A stretch of DNA of 64,000 nt from Maricaulis maris (GCF_036322705.1 NZ_AP027270.1:1799501-1863500); one strand, 5' to 3'; shown: positions 49,467 to 59,270, numbered from the stretch's first letter. The notes: a model not told the origin generated them from the letters alone. Program-made: numbers and translations.

Positions 49467-51497
49467 ATGATGCGGCCTGCCAGCCCGGAAACGCACACCA
49501 CGCCAGACCCGATTGACGCACGCGGCACCGACCGCGCGGCCGGCAAAGCTCGTCGGGATCGTCCGGATGGCCGCCAACCCCGGATCAGTGCCCGCGACAT
49601 CACGGTCGCCTATCAGCCGATCCTGCGCGGCGCCGCAATCGCCACCCTGTGCTACTTCCTGTTCGACATGGTGACCCGGATCCTTTTCCCCGGCGGGCCC
49701 TTCGAACCGGCAATGACCGTGTCGCTGGCCCTCAGCTCGCTCCTGGTGATCGGGGTCCGGCGCTATCTCGGCAAGCGTCTGACGACCAACCGCGTGGAAG
49801 GGTGCGGCTTGTTGATGGCGGGGCTGCTCGTGCTCAACGCCAATCTCCAGCAATTGCTCGATTTCCAGGAAGAAAACCTGGCGTATGCGGTTCTGATGAT
49901 GCCGATCTTCGCCACCATGCTGCCTCGTCTGCGCAGCATATCTGTAACCATCCTGGTTTCGCTGATGTGCTATTTCGGCCTGATAGCGCTCAATATCCCC
50001 GACCGGCTCGGTGACTATCTCTGGATCGGCCTGTCCGGCGTTGCCGCAGCGGTGGCGATCGCGCTGATCGTCCGCAATGCGGTGATTTTCTCGATCAAGT
50101 CGCACCGCGATGCGATCCGGGATCGCAAGACGGCCGAGGCCCTGGCCGCTGAAGCCCGCCATCTGGCCGAGTGCGACGCGCTGACCAACCTGCCCAACCG
50201 GCGCAGTTTTTTCGTGGCCCTGGAAAGCCGGCTCGAGCGCCTGCGCCAACATGGCGAGCCCTTCATCCTCGGCCTGATCGACCTCGACGGCTTCAAGCCG
50301 GTCAATGACACCTATGGCCATGCGGCCGGCGATGAAATGCTCAAGACCGTGGCCCGGCGGCTGGGCGGCGTGGCCGGTGACAGCGCCATGCCGGCGCGGC
50401 TCGGTGGCGACGAATTCGCCCTCATCGCCCCGGCGCCGTGCACCCGCGCCGAGACCGTACTCCAGCTCGGGCACCGGATCGAGGCGGCGCTGTCGCGTCC
50501 CTATGATCTTGGCGATTACACCTGCAAGGGCTCGGGCTCGGTCGGCCTGCTGATCTGCAATGATCCGAGCCTGAGCACCCACGACCTGATGGAGCGGGCC
50601 GACCACGCCCTGTATTTCGCCAAGCGCGCCCTGCAGGGCAAGGCGGTGCTCTTCAATGCCGCGCTTGAACACGAGATGACGGCCTCCAGCCAGGTCGACA
50701 AGGCGCTGCGCCGATGCGACTACGAGGCCGAGTTCACGATCAAGTTCCAGCCGCAATACGACATCATCAAATCGAAGATCGTCGGCTTCGAGGCCCTCGC
50801 CCGCTGGGACTCCCCGGAGCTCGGCCCGGTCTCACCGGACGTCTTCATCGCGGCGGCCGAGCGGGCCGGACTGATCCGCCCGTTGACCCAGGTCCTGCTG
50901 TCCAAGGCACTGGCCGAGATGGCAAGCTGGCCCGACCATCTGATACTGGCCTTCAACCTGTCGGCCCACGACCTGATGTCACCGCAGGCCATGGACAGCG
51001 TGCTGGAAACCGTGCGCGCCAGCGGCCTGCCGGCCAAGCGGATCGAGTTCGAGATCACCGAAACCGCCATGATGAGCGATTTCAACCAGGCCCGCCGCGC
51101 CATCAACCGGATTTCCGAGGCCGGCCACTCCGTCGCCCTGGATGATTTCGGTGTCGGCTATTCAAGCCTGCAATACCTGCAGCAGCTGCCCGTCTCGAAA
51201 CTCAAGATCGACCGCTCCTTTGTCAGCCAGATGCTCGAGGACAGCTCGTCCTACAAGATCGTCCGGACCATGCTGTCGCTGTCGCAGACGCTCGATCTGG
51301 GCTGTGTCATCGAAGGCGTCGAGAGCGAGGCCCAGATGCATATCCTGCGCTCCCTCGGCGCCCGCCATGTGCAGGGCTATCTGATCGGCGCGCCGATGGC
51401 GGCGGACGCGGTCATCCCCAGCCTCGGCGCGAAGCTCAGCTTCGGGCCGTCGCGACCGGATATCTGCCCGCCGACCCACCGCCGGGCACGGGCATGA
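49467..51497 (+). CDS. Membrane GGDEF-EAL cyclic-di-GMP enzyme
   Basis: A 676-aa protein. Five or six N-terminal hydrophobic segments span about residues 50-215 with no clear periplasmic domain. A GGDEF domain with intact RLGGDEFAL (313-317) has no RxxD inhibitory site five residues before it. The EAL domain has FEALARW (442-444), NLSAHD, EITET, DDFGVGYSSL and KIDRSF. Both cores look intact, so synthesis, breakdown or both are possible. The stop overlaps the PAN-domain gene by 4 bp. Confidence 0.9.
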   Translation: MMRPASPETHTTPDPIDARGTDRAAGKARRDRPDGRQPRISARDITVAYQPILRGAAIATLCYFLFDMVTRILFPGGPFEPAMTVSLALSSLLVIGVRRYLGKRLTTNRVEGCGLLMAGLLVLNANLQQLLDFQEENLAYAVLMMPIFATMLPRLRSISVTILVSLMCYFGLIALNIPDRLGDYLWIGLSGVAAAVAIALIVRNAVIFSIKSHRDAIRDRKTAEALAAEARHLAECDALTNLPNRRSFFVALESRLERLRQHGEPFILGLIDLDGFKPVNDTYGHAAGDEMLKTVARRLGGVAGDSAMPARLGGDEFALIAPAPCTRAETVLQLGHRIEAALSRPYDLGDYTCKGSGSVGLLICNDPSLSTHDLMERADHALYFAKRALQGKAVLFNAALEHEMTASSQVDKALRRCDYEAEFTIKFQPQYDIIKSKIVGFEALARWDSPELGPVSPDVFIAAAERAGLIRPLTQVLLSKALAEMASWPDHLILAFNLSAHDLMSPQAMDSVLETVRASGLPAKRIEFEITETAMMSDFNQARRAINRISEAGHSVALDDFGVGYSSLQYLQQLPVSKLKIDRSFVSQMLEDSSSYKIVRTMLSLSQTLDLGCVIEGVESEAQMHILRSLGARHVQGYLIGAPMAADAVIPSLGAKLSFGPSRPDICPPTHRRARA

Positions 51498-51910
51498 GCC
51501 CGTCCCGCGCGCAGCGCCGCAGCCGGCTGTGGGGGCGACTGGCTCTGCCGGCCCTGCTGGCTTTGGGCCTGACCGCCCCCGCGGCCCTCGCCGATGATAT
51601 TCTGGAAGGCCATGCCCGGCGCGGCGCCGTCTATCAGCGCCTGACCATGGAAGACCTCACACCGCAGACCTGCGCGGCCTTGTGCGCCGGTGATGGCCAG
51701 TGCCAGTCCTGGGTCTGGACCCGGGCCGAGCTGACCGGTACCGATCCGGGCTGCGATCTCCTCTCCGCCGCGCCCACGCCCTACCGGGCGCCGGGCCAGG
51801 TCACCGGCCTCGCCCGTTCCCTCAGCGAGCGCATCGACGCAGCCGCCGAACGCCCGCCCAGCGCGCGCGAACTGCCGGCCCTGCGGGCGACCTTGCGCGG
51901 CCCGTACTGA
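51494..51910 (+). CDS. Secreted PAN/Apple-domain protein
   Basis: A 138-aa protein with a signal peptide (RLALPALLALGLTAPAALADD) and one PAN-type domain: LTPQTCAALCAGDGQCQSWVW and GCDLLSAAPTPYRAPGQVTGL. Three cysteines in the first part and one in the second fit the usual disulfide set. Such domains bind protein or sugar. It is translationally coupled to the GGDEF-EAL gene, so its amount may follow that of the c-di-GMP enzyme. Confidence 0.8.
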   Translation: MSPSRAQRRSRLWGRLALPALLALGLTAPAALADDILEGHARRGAVYQRLTMEDLTPQTCAALCAGDGQCQSWVWTRAELTGTDPGCDLLSAAPTPYRAPGQVTGLARSLSERIDAAAERPPSARELPALRATLRGPY

Positions 51911-51949
51911 ACAATGGCCCTAAGGAGGCTGGCCGGACGGTCCCGGCCA

Positions 51950-51984
51950 ATGGGCCCGGCCGATGGGCCCGGCCGATGGGCCCG
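51950..51984. repeat. Short tandem repeat, 13-bp unit
   Basis: ATGGGCCCGGCCG occurs twice in full and once in part (nine bases), with a degenerate unit before it. It lies between the PAN and DUF2336 genes. Probably a slippage repeat. Confidence 0.8.
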
Positions 51985-52089
51985 AAATCTGAACAATTGC
52001 CCGAGAACCAGACAATTTGAATGATCGCTGCCACGATTTTTTTACCGGCTACGGGCATCCTGCCCGTTCACTATCGCGCGGAGTGGGAC

Positions 52090-53172
52090 ATGGCGGTCAT
52101 CAGCAAGCTCAATAATCTGGTCGACCTCGCGCGCGAAAAATCGAGCGATCGGCGCCGGACCCTGTTGCGCGAGGTGACCGATCTCTTCTTCGAGGAAACG
52201 CCTGAACGCGACAGCGCCGTGTCCGGGCGCTTCGATGAAGTGCTCAGCGCCCTTGCCGAACAGACCGCCCTGGAAGCCCGCGAGGAATTGTCCCACCGCT
52301 TCGCCGGAACCGAGCTGGCACCGCGCGGCCTGGTCCTCAAACTGGCCCAGGATGCGATCGAGGTTGCCGCCCCGATGCTGACGCGGTCCTCGGTCCTGTC
52401 CGAGGACGACCTTCTGAGCATTGCCGAAAAGGGCGGCCAGGATCACCTCAAGGCGATGTCGCGCCGTGAGGCCGTGTCCGAGCGTCTCTCTGACACCATC
52501 GTGCGCCGCGGTGATGACGAGACCGTCGCCACCCTGATCTCCAATGACGGCGCCCGGCTCTCGCGCGAGACCTTCGAAACCGTCTCGGAACGGGCCGAGA
52601 CCTCCGAGATCCTGCAGGCGCCGCTGGTCAGGCGCGCGGACACGCCGAACGACATTCTCGCCGACCTGATGCTAACCGTGCGCAATCACCTGCGGGACCA
52701 GATCATGGACCGTTTCGACAGCGTCGATCCGGCGATCATCGACCAGGCCATGGCCGTCTCGAAAGCCCGCCTCGCGGCACGCATGAAGCACGACAAGTCG
52801 ATCGCGGAAGCCGAGAAATTCGTGCGCTCCATGGCGATGCGCAAGAAACTCGACGGCACACTCCTGGCCAGCCTGCTGCGCCAGGGTGACCATGTGAAAT
52901 GCCATGTCGCCTTCGCCGAAATGAGCGGGGTCGACTATATCGCGGCCAAGCGGGCGCTGGAGCAGGAAAGCATCGATCCGCTGGCCCTGATCTGCAAGTC
53001 CGCCGGCTTCGACAAGGCCCTCTTCGTGACCCTCGCCGTGCTGCGTCACAACAAGGGTGAGGATGCCTTCCGCGACGCCCGCGAACTGGGCAAGCTCTAC
53101 GACACCATCTCCGAAGACGACGCCGCCCGCGCCATCCGCTTCTGGCGCATGCGCCGCGACATGGCGGCCTAG
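52090..53172 (+). CDS. DUF2336 protein
   Basis: A 360-aa all-helical protein starting MAVISKLNNLVDLAREKSSD, which matches the DUF2336 start (LARDRSSE-type), with TEREALSEI-like repeats such as LTRSSVLSEDDLLSIAEKGGQDHLKAMSRREAVSERLSDTIVRRGDDETVATLISNDGARLS. This is a HEAT-like repeat domain frequent in Caulobacterales and Rhizobiales, of unknown function. The ATG at 52090 follows GGAG and is preferred over 52021. Confidence 0.85.
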   Translation: MAVISKLNNLVDLAREKSSDRRRTLLREVTDLFFEETPERDSAVSGRFDEVLSALAEQTALEAREELSHRFAGTELAPRGLVLKLAQDAIEVAAPMLTRSSVLSEDDLLSIAEKGGQDHLKAMSRREAVSERLSDTIVRRGDDETVATLISNDGARLSRETFETVSERAETSEILQAPLVRRADTPNDILADLMLTVRNHLRDQIMDRFDSVDPAIIDQAMAVSKARLAARMKHDKSIAEAEKFVRSMAMRKKLDGTLLASLLRQGDHVKCHVAFAEMSGVDYIAAKRALEQESIDPLALICKSAGFDKALFVTLAVLRHNKGEDAFRDARELGKLYDTISEDDAARAIRFWRMRRDMAA

Positions 53173-53247
53173 TAACCGGTGTTTCAGCGGGCTGCGCAGC
53201 GGGCTCCATGATTGCCGGTTGGCGACCTGTCATGGCAGTCTTCCACG

Positions 53248-53721
53248 ATGCCGACCCCTTTCGACCCCGCCCTTGCGATACGCGCTATCCAGACGCTGGA
53301 AACATGGCTCACAGACGCGGGTCTGCGGCTGCAGATCATGCCGTCGGACTTCGCAGTGCTCGACAGCGATGCGACCGACATCCTGATCCACAGCGAAACC
53401 CTGCCGCCCCTGCGCATCACCGTGTTCGACGAGTATGGTGATCTCGGTACCGCAGACACCTTGCTGGCCTTGGTGATGATCGGGCGAGGCTTTGGCGAGA
53501 TCGAGGACGCGCCGGACTGGCGACGCTGGGCCCTCGCCGAAGGCCTGGAGGCCGATCATCCGGCCGTCCGACTGCTCCACGATCAGCTGTCCGCCGCACG
53601 GGCGAGTTTTCGCGCCGCCTGGGGCGATGTGCCCGATCTGGTGTCGGATCTCGACTGGCAGCTGAATGCCGGCACAGCGCAGGAGCTGCGCCGGCGAGCG
53701 GGACTGTTGCCGGGCGCATGA
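53248..53721 (+). CDS. Hypothetical protein
   Basis: A 157-aa acidic soluble protein starting MPTPFDPALAIRAIQTLETW. It contains hydrophobic stretches (LLALVMIGRGFGEIED) but no membrane segment or signal. Not recognised. It lies 75 bp after the DUF2336 stop in the same direction and is convergent with the MscS gene. Confidence 0.6.
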   Translation: MPTPFDPALAIRAIQTLETWLTDAGLRLQIMPSDFAVLDSDATDILIHSETLPPLRITVFDEYGDLGTADTLLALVMIGRGFGEIEDAPDWRRWALAEGLEADHPAVRLLHDQLSAARASFRAAWGDVPDLVSDLDWQLNAGTAQELRRRAGLLPGA

Positions 53722-53764
53722 GGCTCCGGGTGCACGGCGGTGCGGACGACGTCCGCAGGGCTTG

Positions 53765-54958
53765 TCAGCCCTTGCTGGCCGCGTCCGCCGCCACCGCCTG
53801 CGATGCGGCATTGCCAGGCGGGCTGAACAGCTCGGCGCCGCTCTCCAGATAGAGGCTGGTCGAGGGGAAGGCGAATTCGGTCCCGGCGCCCTCCACCGTG
53901 TCCTTGATGAAGAAGGCGAGTTCTTCCTTCAGGCGCAGCCACTCGCCCCAATTGGTGGTCTTGGTGAAGCAGTAGAGCATGAAGTCGATCGAGGACGGGC
54001 CGAAACTGTCGACCCGCATGAAGGTCGAGACCTCCGGTGCCTGGGCATATTCGGGATGGGTCTCGACATAGGCGAGAACCTTGTCGCGGATTTCCTTGAG
54101 CTGCTCGACCGTGGTGTCGTAGCGCACACCGATAATCCAGTAGGTCCGGCGATGGGTCATGCGCGAGAAATTGGTCGCGGCACTGTCGGAGAGCTTGGAA
54201 TTGGGCACATAGACCGGGCCCTTGTCGAACCGGCGCACCACGGTGGAGCGGAAATTGATTTCCTCGACAGTGCCTTCCACCACCCCGTCCACTTTGACCC
54301 AGTCACCCGGCAGGAAGCGCTTTTCGGTCAGGATCAGGATGCCGGCGATCAGGTTCTTGAACAGGTCTTGCGCGCCAAGCCCGATGGCGACGCCGAACAG
54401 GCCCAGACCGGCGACAATGCCGGCCACCGGAATGTCCCAGACCTGCAGCACGGCGGCGGCACCGACGATGATGAAGACGATACGCAACGCCTTGGTCATC
54501 CAGTCGATCATCACCGGGGTCAGGGCATTGCGCACGCCCTGCAGCGCATGGGAGAGCGGACCGACCGCATTGTGCAGGGCCCAGAACAGCGCGATCACGA
54601 CCAGGGACTGGACGAATTGATGACCGCGCAGGGTACCCTGGTCGCCGATCTGCAGGATGTTGAGCGAGAAAAACAGCGCGACGATCACCGGCACCAGCTT
54701 CATCGGTCCCGCCAGGGCGTCGACGACAGCATCGTCAAAGGTGGTTTCGCTGCGCTTGGCGAGACGCTTCAGCACATCGATCAGCCAGCGCGAGATCAGG
54801 CCCCGGGCCGCGAAGCCGATCAGGACCACCAGCAGGGCCAGCAGCCCCTGTCCGACACCGACACCGAGAAACGACGTGTTCCAGACATCGACAGCGATGG
54901 CCCAGAGCTGTCCGGTCTGACCGGCCAGCGTGTCCTCGATCGGCGGGCTCGTGGTCAT
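53765..54958 (-). CDS. MscS-family mechanosensitive ion channel
   Basis: A 397-aa protein with four N-terminal membrane segments (the first at about 28-48), then the MscS pore helix and beta domain: GIVAGLGLFGVAIGLGAQDLFKNLIAGILILTEKRFLPGDWVKVDGVVEGTVEEINFRSTVVRRFDKGPVYVPNSKLSDSAATNFSRM. The glycine/alanine-rich helix followed by the upper beta domain is diagnostic. The cytoplasmic C-terminal alpha/beta vestibule follows. It opens under membrane tension on osmotic downshock. It overlaps prfC by 4 bp. Confidence 0.93.
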   Translation of the reverse strand: MTTSPPIEDTLAGQTGQLWAIAVDVWNTSFLGVGVGQGLLALLVVLIGFAARGLISRWLIDVLKRLAKRSETTFDDAVVDALAGPMKLVPVIVALFFSLNILQIGDQGTLRGHQFVQSLVVIALFWALHNAVGPLSHALQGVRNALTPVMIDWMTKALRIVFIIVGAAAVLQVWDIPVAGIVAGLGLFGVAIGLGAQDLFKNLIAGILILTEKRFLPGDWVKVDGVVEGTVEEINFRSTVVRRFDKGPVYVPNSKLSDSAATNFSRMTHRRTYWIIGVRYDTTVEQLKEIRDKVLAYVETHPEYAQAPEVSTFMRVDSFGPSSIDFMLYCFTKTTNWGEWLRLKEELAFFIKDTVEGAGTEFAFPSTSLYLESGAELFSPPGNAASQAVAADAASKG

Positions 54959-56562
54959 GCCGCGCGCTCCTTGGCTCGGTGGAAGGTGATGTCGGGGAAT
55001 TTCTCCTCCGAATAGGAGACTTCCCAGGCGGATTTGGCGAGGAAGACCGGGTCCCCGTTGATATCCTCGGCCATGGCCGATTTATGCCGGTCGGCAAAGG
55101 CCTCGATCTTGGCCCGCTCGCCGGTCACCCAGCGCGCAGTGTCATAAGGAGCCGGTTCGAAATCGACCTCGAGGCCATACTCCGCTGCCACCCGCTCGCG
55201 CATCACGTCGATCTGCAGCGCCCCGACGGCGCCGACGATGAAGTCGCCGCCCAGCGTCGGCCGGAAGAGCTGGGTGACCCCCTCCTCGGCAAGGCTTTCG
55301 AGTGCCTTCTTGAGATGCTTGGCCTTGAGCGGATCGGCGAGACGAGCGCGGCGCAGGATTTCCGGGGCGAAATTGGGAATGCCGGAGAAGCGCAGCTTGC
55401 CGGTCTCGGACAGGCTGTCGCCAACCCGCAGGGTGCCATGGTTGGGCACACCCATCACATCACCGGCAAAGGCCTCGTCGGCGATCTCGCGGTCCTGTGC
55501 GAAGAACAGGATGGGCGAGGACACGGTCAGCTGTTTGCCGGCCTCGGTCTTCAGCTTCATGCCGCGCTTGAAGGTGCCCGAGCACAGACGCACGAAAGCC
55601 ACCCGGTCGCGGTGATTGGGGTCCATATTGGCCTGCACCTTGAACACGAAGCCGGCGACTTCCTTGCCGCCCGGCTCGAGTTCGACTGCCTCGCCATTGC
55701 GGATCGCGGCCATCGGTCCCGGTCCGGGAATGATGTCGGCCAGCCCGTCGAGCAGTTCGCGCACGCCAAAGCCGCGCAGCGCCGAGCCGAAGAAGACCGG
55801 CGTCATGTGGCCTTCTAGGAAGCTCTGCATCTTGAAGGCCGGGCACAGCTCGCTGGCCACCTCGGCGCCCTCGGTCAGCTCGTCCAGCTCGGCCTCGGAG
55901 ATGTGTTCGCGGATATCATTGCCATCGATAGACCAGCGCGGGCTGGCCGCCGTGTCGTCGCGGTCATCGCCCGGCTTCACATAGCCGACCAGATCGCGGG
56001 TCCTGAGGTCGAGCACGCCCTTGAAACGGTTGCCCGAGCCGGACGGCCACTGCATCGGCACGGTGTCCAGCGCCAGCTTGTCCTGGATGTCTTCCAGCAG
56101 GTCGACCGGATCGAGCGCCTCGCGGTCCATCTTGTTGATGAAGGTGACGATCGGGATATCGCGCAGGCGGCAGACCTCGACCAGTTTCAGGGTTCGCGGC
56201 TCCACGCCCTTGGCCGCATCGAGCACCATGATGGCACTGTCCGCTGCCGTCAGCGTCCGATAGGTGTCCTCCGAGAAGTCCTCGTGGCCCGGCGTGTCGA
56301 GCAGGTTGAACAGGAGCGTCCGGTGCTCGAAGGTCATCACCGAGGCGGAGACCGAAATCCCGCGTTCCTGCTCGATCTTCATCCAGTCCGACTGGGTCCG
56401 CCGGTTCTCGCCGCGCGCGCGCACCTGGCCGGCCAGCCGGATCGCCCCGGCAGACAGCAGCAGCGTCTCGGTCAGCGTCGTTTTACCGGCATCCGGGTGG
56501 GAGATGATCGCGAAGGAGCGGCGACGCGCCCATTCCGGAGCGTCAGGGGTCGGGGAAGTCAT
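54955..56562 (-). CDS. prfC: Peptide chain release factor 3
   Basis: A 535-aa translational GTPase: G1 SHPDAGKTTLTE (about residues 20-31), switch I/G2 RRTQSDWMKIEQERGISVSASVMTF, G3 DTPGHEDFSEDTYRTL, G4 NKMDREA, then domains II and III (FVFKVQANMDPNHRDRVAFVRLCSG, QLFRPTLGGDFIVGAVGALQIDVM). It recycles RF1/RF2 after peptide release. The length matches RF3 (about 530 aa). The ATG at 56562 gives the usual start; 56580 is also open. Confidence 0.96.
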   Translation of the reverse strand: MTSPTPDAPEWARRRSFAIISHPDAGKTTLTETLLLSAGAIRLAGQVRARGENRRTQSDWMKIEQERGISVSASVMTFEHRTLLFNLLDTPGHEDFSEDTYRTLTAADSAIMVLDAAKGVEPRTLKLVEVCRLRDIPIVTFINKMDREALDPVDLLEDIQDKLALDTVPMQWPSGSGNRFKGVLDLRTRDLVGYVKPGDDRDDTAASPRWSIDGNDIREHISEAELDELTEGAEVASELCPAFKMQSFLEGHMTPVFFGSALRGFGVRELLDGLADIIPGPGPMAAIRNGEAVELEPGGKEVAGFVFKVQANMDPNHRDRVAFVRLCSGTFKRGMKLKTEAGKQLTVSSPILFFAQDREIADEAFAGDVMGVPNHGTLRVGDSLSETGKLRFSGIPNFAPEILRRARLADPLKAKHLKKALESLAEEGVTQLFRPTLGGDFIVGAVGALQIDVMRERVAAEYGLEVDFEPAPYDTARWVTGERAKIEAFADRHKSAMAEDINGDPVFLAKSAWEVSYSEEKFPDITFHRAKERAA

Positions 56563-56626
56563 GGCGGGCTCACAGGTCATGCAAGCCGTCCGGTTACCCT
56601 GTTACCGCCCCGCTAGGCAAGCCACC

Positions 56627-57016
56627 TCAAGCGGCGAGCCAGACCTGGTCATTGATCTGGTGGGGGGTCAGGTGACCGTCACGCTGGTCACGCCAGAGCG
56701 AGGCCAGGGTTGTGATCGTGACATTGGCATAGCGCAGCCCGACCTCGGCATGGCTCGTCGCGCCGTCCGGACGGACCGCCAGCAGGGCATTGGCCCCGGG
56801 CGCGATATAGCTGATCAGCGCGACGATGTGCTGGACATGCTCGGGCTTGTTGTGGGCGATGTTCGGATCCGCAAACACCGCCTCGCGCACCAGCCCGTTG
56901 AGCTGGGCCGCGGTCAGGCTCTCGATCTGGGCCGGGGAGAGCGGCAGCTTTTCGGAGCGCAATATCCCCTTGAGATCTCCCAGATCGAAGACGACATCAT
57001 TGAACAGAAACAGCAT
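56627..57016 (-). CDS. Hypothetical protein
   Basis: A 129-aa soluble protein, MLFLFNDVVFDLGDLKGILR, with AQLNGLVREAVFADPNIAHNKPEHVQHIVALISYIAPGANALLAVRP and IDQ-like end residues. Not recognised. It lies 64 bp upstream of prfC on the same strand and 56 bp after DUF1491. Confidence 0.65.
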   Translation of the reverse strand: MLFLFNDVVFDLGDLKGILRSEKLPLSPAQIESLTAAQLNGLVREAVFADPNIAHNKPEHVQHIVALISYIAPGANALLAVRPDGATSHAEVGLRYANVTITTLASLWRDQRDGHLTPHQINDQVWLAA

Positions 57017-57072
57017 GGTGAACCCGGTCTCTGAGAAGCCATTTGATCGGACGCCAGTCTAGCGGCGCGGCG

Positions 57073-57402
57073 TTAAGGATTTTCTACCGGCTCGGTCAGG
57101 AAGTGACGTCCCTGGCGGTCCTCGATCTCGATCAGCCAGAGGTCGGGATCCTGGTCGATCCGCTTGCGACACCACGCATCCAGGCCCGGCTCATCGGTTT
57201 CCCGCCGGCGCGTCCACATCCGTTCGCCCTGATCGTCCCGGGACGGCACATAAAGATGGGCCAGGGTCGGGCTGCTCACCACCTTTACGAGCACCGCCCC
57301 GGCATCTTCGTCTCCCCGGCGAATCACATAAACCGCCGCCAACCCCAATTCAGCCCTGCGAATCAAGGCGTCGACCCAGAATTTCGATTTAAGCGCACTC
57401 AT
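57073..57402 (-). CDS. DUF1491 protein
   Basis: A 109-aa protein matching DUF1491: LKSKFWVDALIRRAELGLAAVYVIRRGDEDAGAVLVKV, LAHLYVPSRDDQGERMWTRR and DEPGLDAWCRKRIDQDPDLWLIEIEDRQGRHFL. A widespread alphaproteobacterial family of unknown function. It is divergent from the BcsB-like gene with a 57-bp gap. Confidence 0.9.
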   Translation of the reverse strand: MSALKSKFWVDALIRRAELGLAAVYVIRRGDEDAGAVLVKVVSSPTLAHLYVPSRDDQGERMWTRRRETDEPGLDAWCRKRIDQDPDLWLIEIEDRQGRHFLTEPVENP

Positions 57403-57459
57403 TTTCGTTGCTGGCCGCCCAATTGCTTAATAGTTTGTAAACGGGTGAGGGAGTGTTTC

Positions 57460-59181
57460 ATGTTTGTACGCGTATTGTCGTCCGCGGTCGTGGGTCTGGC
57501 TGTCATGGCCGCTGGCTCATTCTCCGCCTGGGGGCAGGACATGTCGCCGACCGGCCAGCCTGACGCCAGTCAGACCGCCGCTATGGACGCGACCTCCATT
57601 GCCACCCCGGTTACCACCGAAGCCGTTAATACCGAAGAGCGCAGCCTGTCGGACCTCGACGGGCAGGCCGATGCCTTCATCCTGTCGACCTCGCGGGAGC
57701 GCGTCGATATCCGTTTCTTCCTGCCGCCACATGTCGACACCACCGAAGCCTGGCTGCGTCTTGCGGCCCGTCCGGCGAGCGACAGCACGGGCGGCCTGAT
57801 CCATGTCTCGGTCAATGGCGGCGAGGCCATCACCATCCGCCCGCAAGCCCGGGCCATGGAAGCCCGCTTCGCCCTCTTCTCCGATGATTTCCGCCCGGGC
57901 GAGAACACGCTCGAGCTGGCCTACTCCACCGACATGCCGGCTCCGGGCTGGATCGTCGACGCGCGCCGCTCGCAGATCCGCCTGACGCTGGAGCCGACCG
58001 GCGTCATCGACACGCTGGAATCGCTCGAAGCCGCCCTCGCCGCCGACTTCGCCGCGCCGCGCCGGATTGCCCTCATCACCGATGAGAGCCGCGACCGGGT
58101 GACGCTGGAAAGCCTCGTCGCCCAGGGTCTCGCCCTGCGGGCCGGACAGGTCCCGCTGTTCACGAGCGATGCCGCCGAGGCCGATCTTGTCGTGCGGATC
58201 GCCGACAATGACCGCCTGGCCGCCGATGACCGCGCCGCGCTGCGCTCGGGTGACCGCTCCAACGGTCCGGAGATCGGCTTCCGCAATGACGGCATCCCGC
58301 ACCTGGTCATCACCGGCCGCAATCTCGACGAGGCCGTGGCCGCGGCGCGCCTGATGGCCGCCCGCTCCTTCGTCGGCTATCGCCAGACCTTCATCGCCGC
58401 CGACGCGATGACCGCAGCCCGCCTTGGCGTCCGCCAGATCCGTGATGCCCGCACCATGCATACGGATGCCGATCTGCGCACCTTCGCCGACAGCGGCCTG
58501 CCCTTCAGTGCCGATCAGGGCTCGCGCACCGCGGTGCAGTTCTCGACCCGTTTCGACGCCGACCGTCATGGCGCCCTCTCCGTCCTTGCCCGCGCCGCCC
58601 TGATCAGCGGCGAAGCCTGGCTCTATGCCTGGTATGGCGATGCCGATGACGTCGCGCCGGCCGATCACAACCTGCTGGTCATCGGACCGGGATCGACCGA
58701 GATCGCCGCCGTTGACCGCAATGCCCCGCCCGAGCTGCGGGCCGCCCTGCGCGCCGCCGAACGCTCGCGCGGACAGCGTGGCCTGATGCGCCTTGCCGCC
58801 GCGGCCTATGCCGATGCCGCCGACGCTGAAGTCGGGACGGAAGTGGGTATCGGCGTCGCCTCCCTGTTCCGCGACCAGGCCAATGACGGCCGCTGGATCG
58901 CGACCCTGACGGCACCGGACATGGCCTCCTTCGAAGCCGCCGGACGCTCGCTGGCGCGCTCGGACCTGTGGACCGCGCTGGAAGGCCGGGCCGCCGTCTG
59001 GAGTGCCCGCGGCGTGACCGCGCTGGACTATGCCATCGTCGCGCCGACGATGACGGACCGGATCCAGGAATTTGCGGTCGACCACACCCGCGACGCCGCC
59101 TTCCTGCTGATGGGCGCCGCCTTCCTGCTCCTGATGCGGGCCTTCTTCGGGCGTCGCAAGCGGGTTCGCGTTCAATCCTAG
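57460..59181 (+). CDS. BcsB-like periplasmic protein with C-terminal membrane anchor
   Basis: A 573-aa protein with a signal peptide (MFVRVLSSAVVGLAVMAAGSFSAWGQD) and a first jelly-roll-like domain (VDIRFFLPPHVDTTEAWLRL, IHVSVNGGEAITIRPQ, FRPGENTLELAYS). Flavodoxin-like segments follow (RRIALITDESRDRVTLESLVAQGLALRAG, ADHNLLVIGPGSTEI), and a final membrane helix (AAFLLMGAAFLLLMRAFFGRRKRVR). This order is that of BcsB, the periplasmic partner of cellulose synthase, but no bcsA is seen next to it. Could serve another exopolysaccharide system. Confidence 0.55.
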   Translation: MFVRVLSSAVVGLAVMAAGSFSAWGQDMSPTGQPDASQTAAMDATSIATPVTTEAVNTEERSLSDLDGQADAFILSTSRERVDIRFFLPPHVDTTEAWLRLAARPASDSTGGLIHVSVNGGEAITIRPQARAMEARFALFSDDFRPGENTLELAYSTDMPAPGWIVDARRSQIRLTLEPTGVIDTLESLEAALAADFAAPRRIALITDESRDRVTLESLVAQGLALRAGQVPLFTSDAAEADLVVRIADNDRLAADDRAALRSGDRSNGPEIGFRNDGIPHLVITGRNLDEAVAAARLMAARSFVGYRQTFIAADAMTAARLGVRQIRDARTMHTDADLRTFADSGLPFSADQGSRTAVQFSTRFDADRHGALSVLARAALISGEAWLYAWYGDADDVAPADHNLLVIGPGSTEIAAVDRNAPPELRAALRAAERSRGQRGLMRLAAAAYADAADAEVGTEVGIGVASLFRDQANDGRWIATLTAPDMASFEAAGRSLARSDLWTALEGRAAVWSARGVTALDYAIVAPTMTDRIQEFAVDHTRDAAFLLMGAAFLLLMRAFFGRRKRVRVQS

Positions 59182-59270
59182 TGATTGAATTCGCAGAGCA
59201 TTAACCACCCTTCTTCACGCGGCATCAAACCCGGCCTGCTAGACAGATCCTCTCACAAGCGGGATCTGTC

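Noticed and set aside
51950-51984. Tandem repeat considered as a CRISPR or origin iteron
   Set aside because: The unit is only 13 bp with no spacers and fewer than three full copies.
53666-55015. Long plus-strand open frame opposite the MscS gene
   Set aside because: Low-complexity His/Asp/Gln-rich translation; the mechanosensitive channel on the other strand is unambiguous.
57427-57441. TTAA-N7-TAAA, a CtrA-like site before the BcsB-like gene
   Set aside because: One mismatch in a short AT-rich spacer; too weak to annotate without support.
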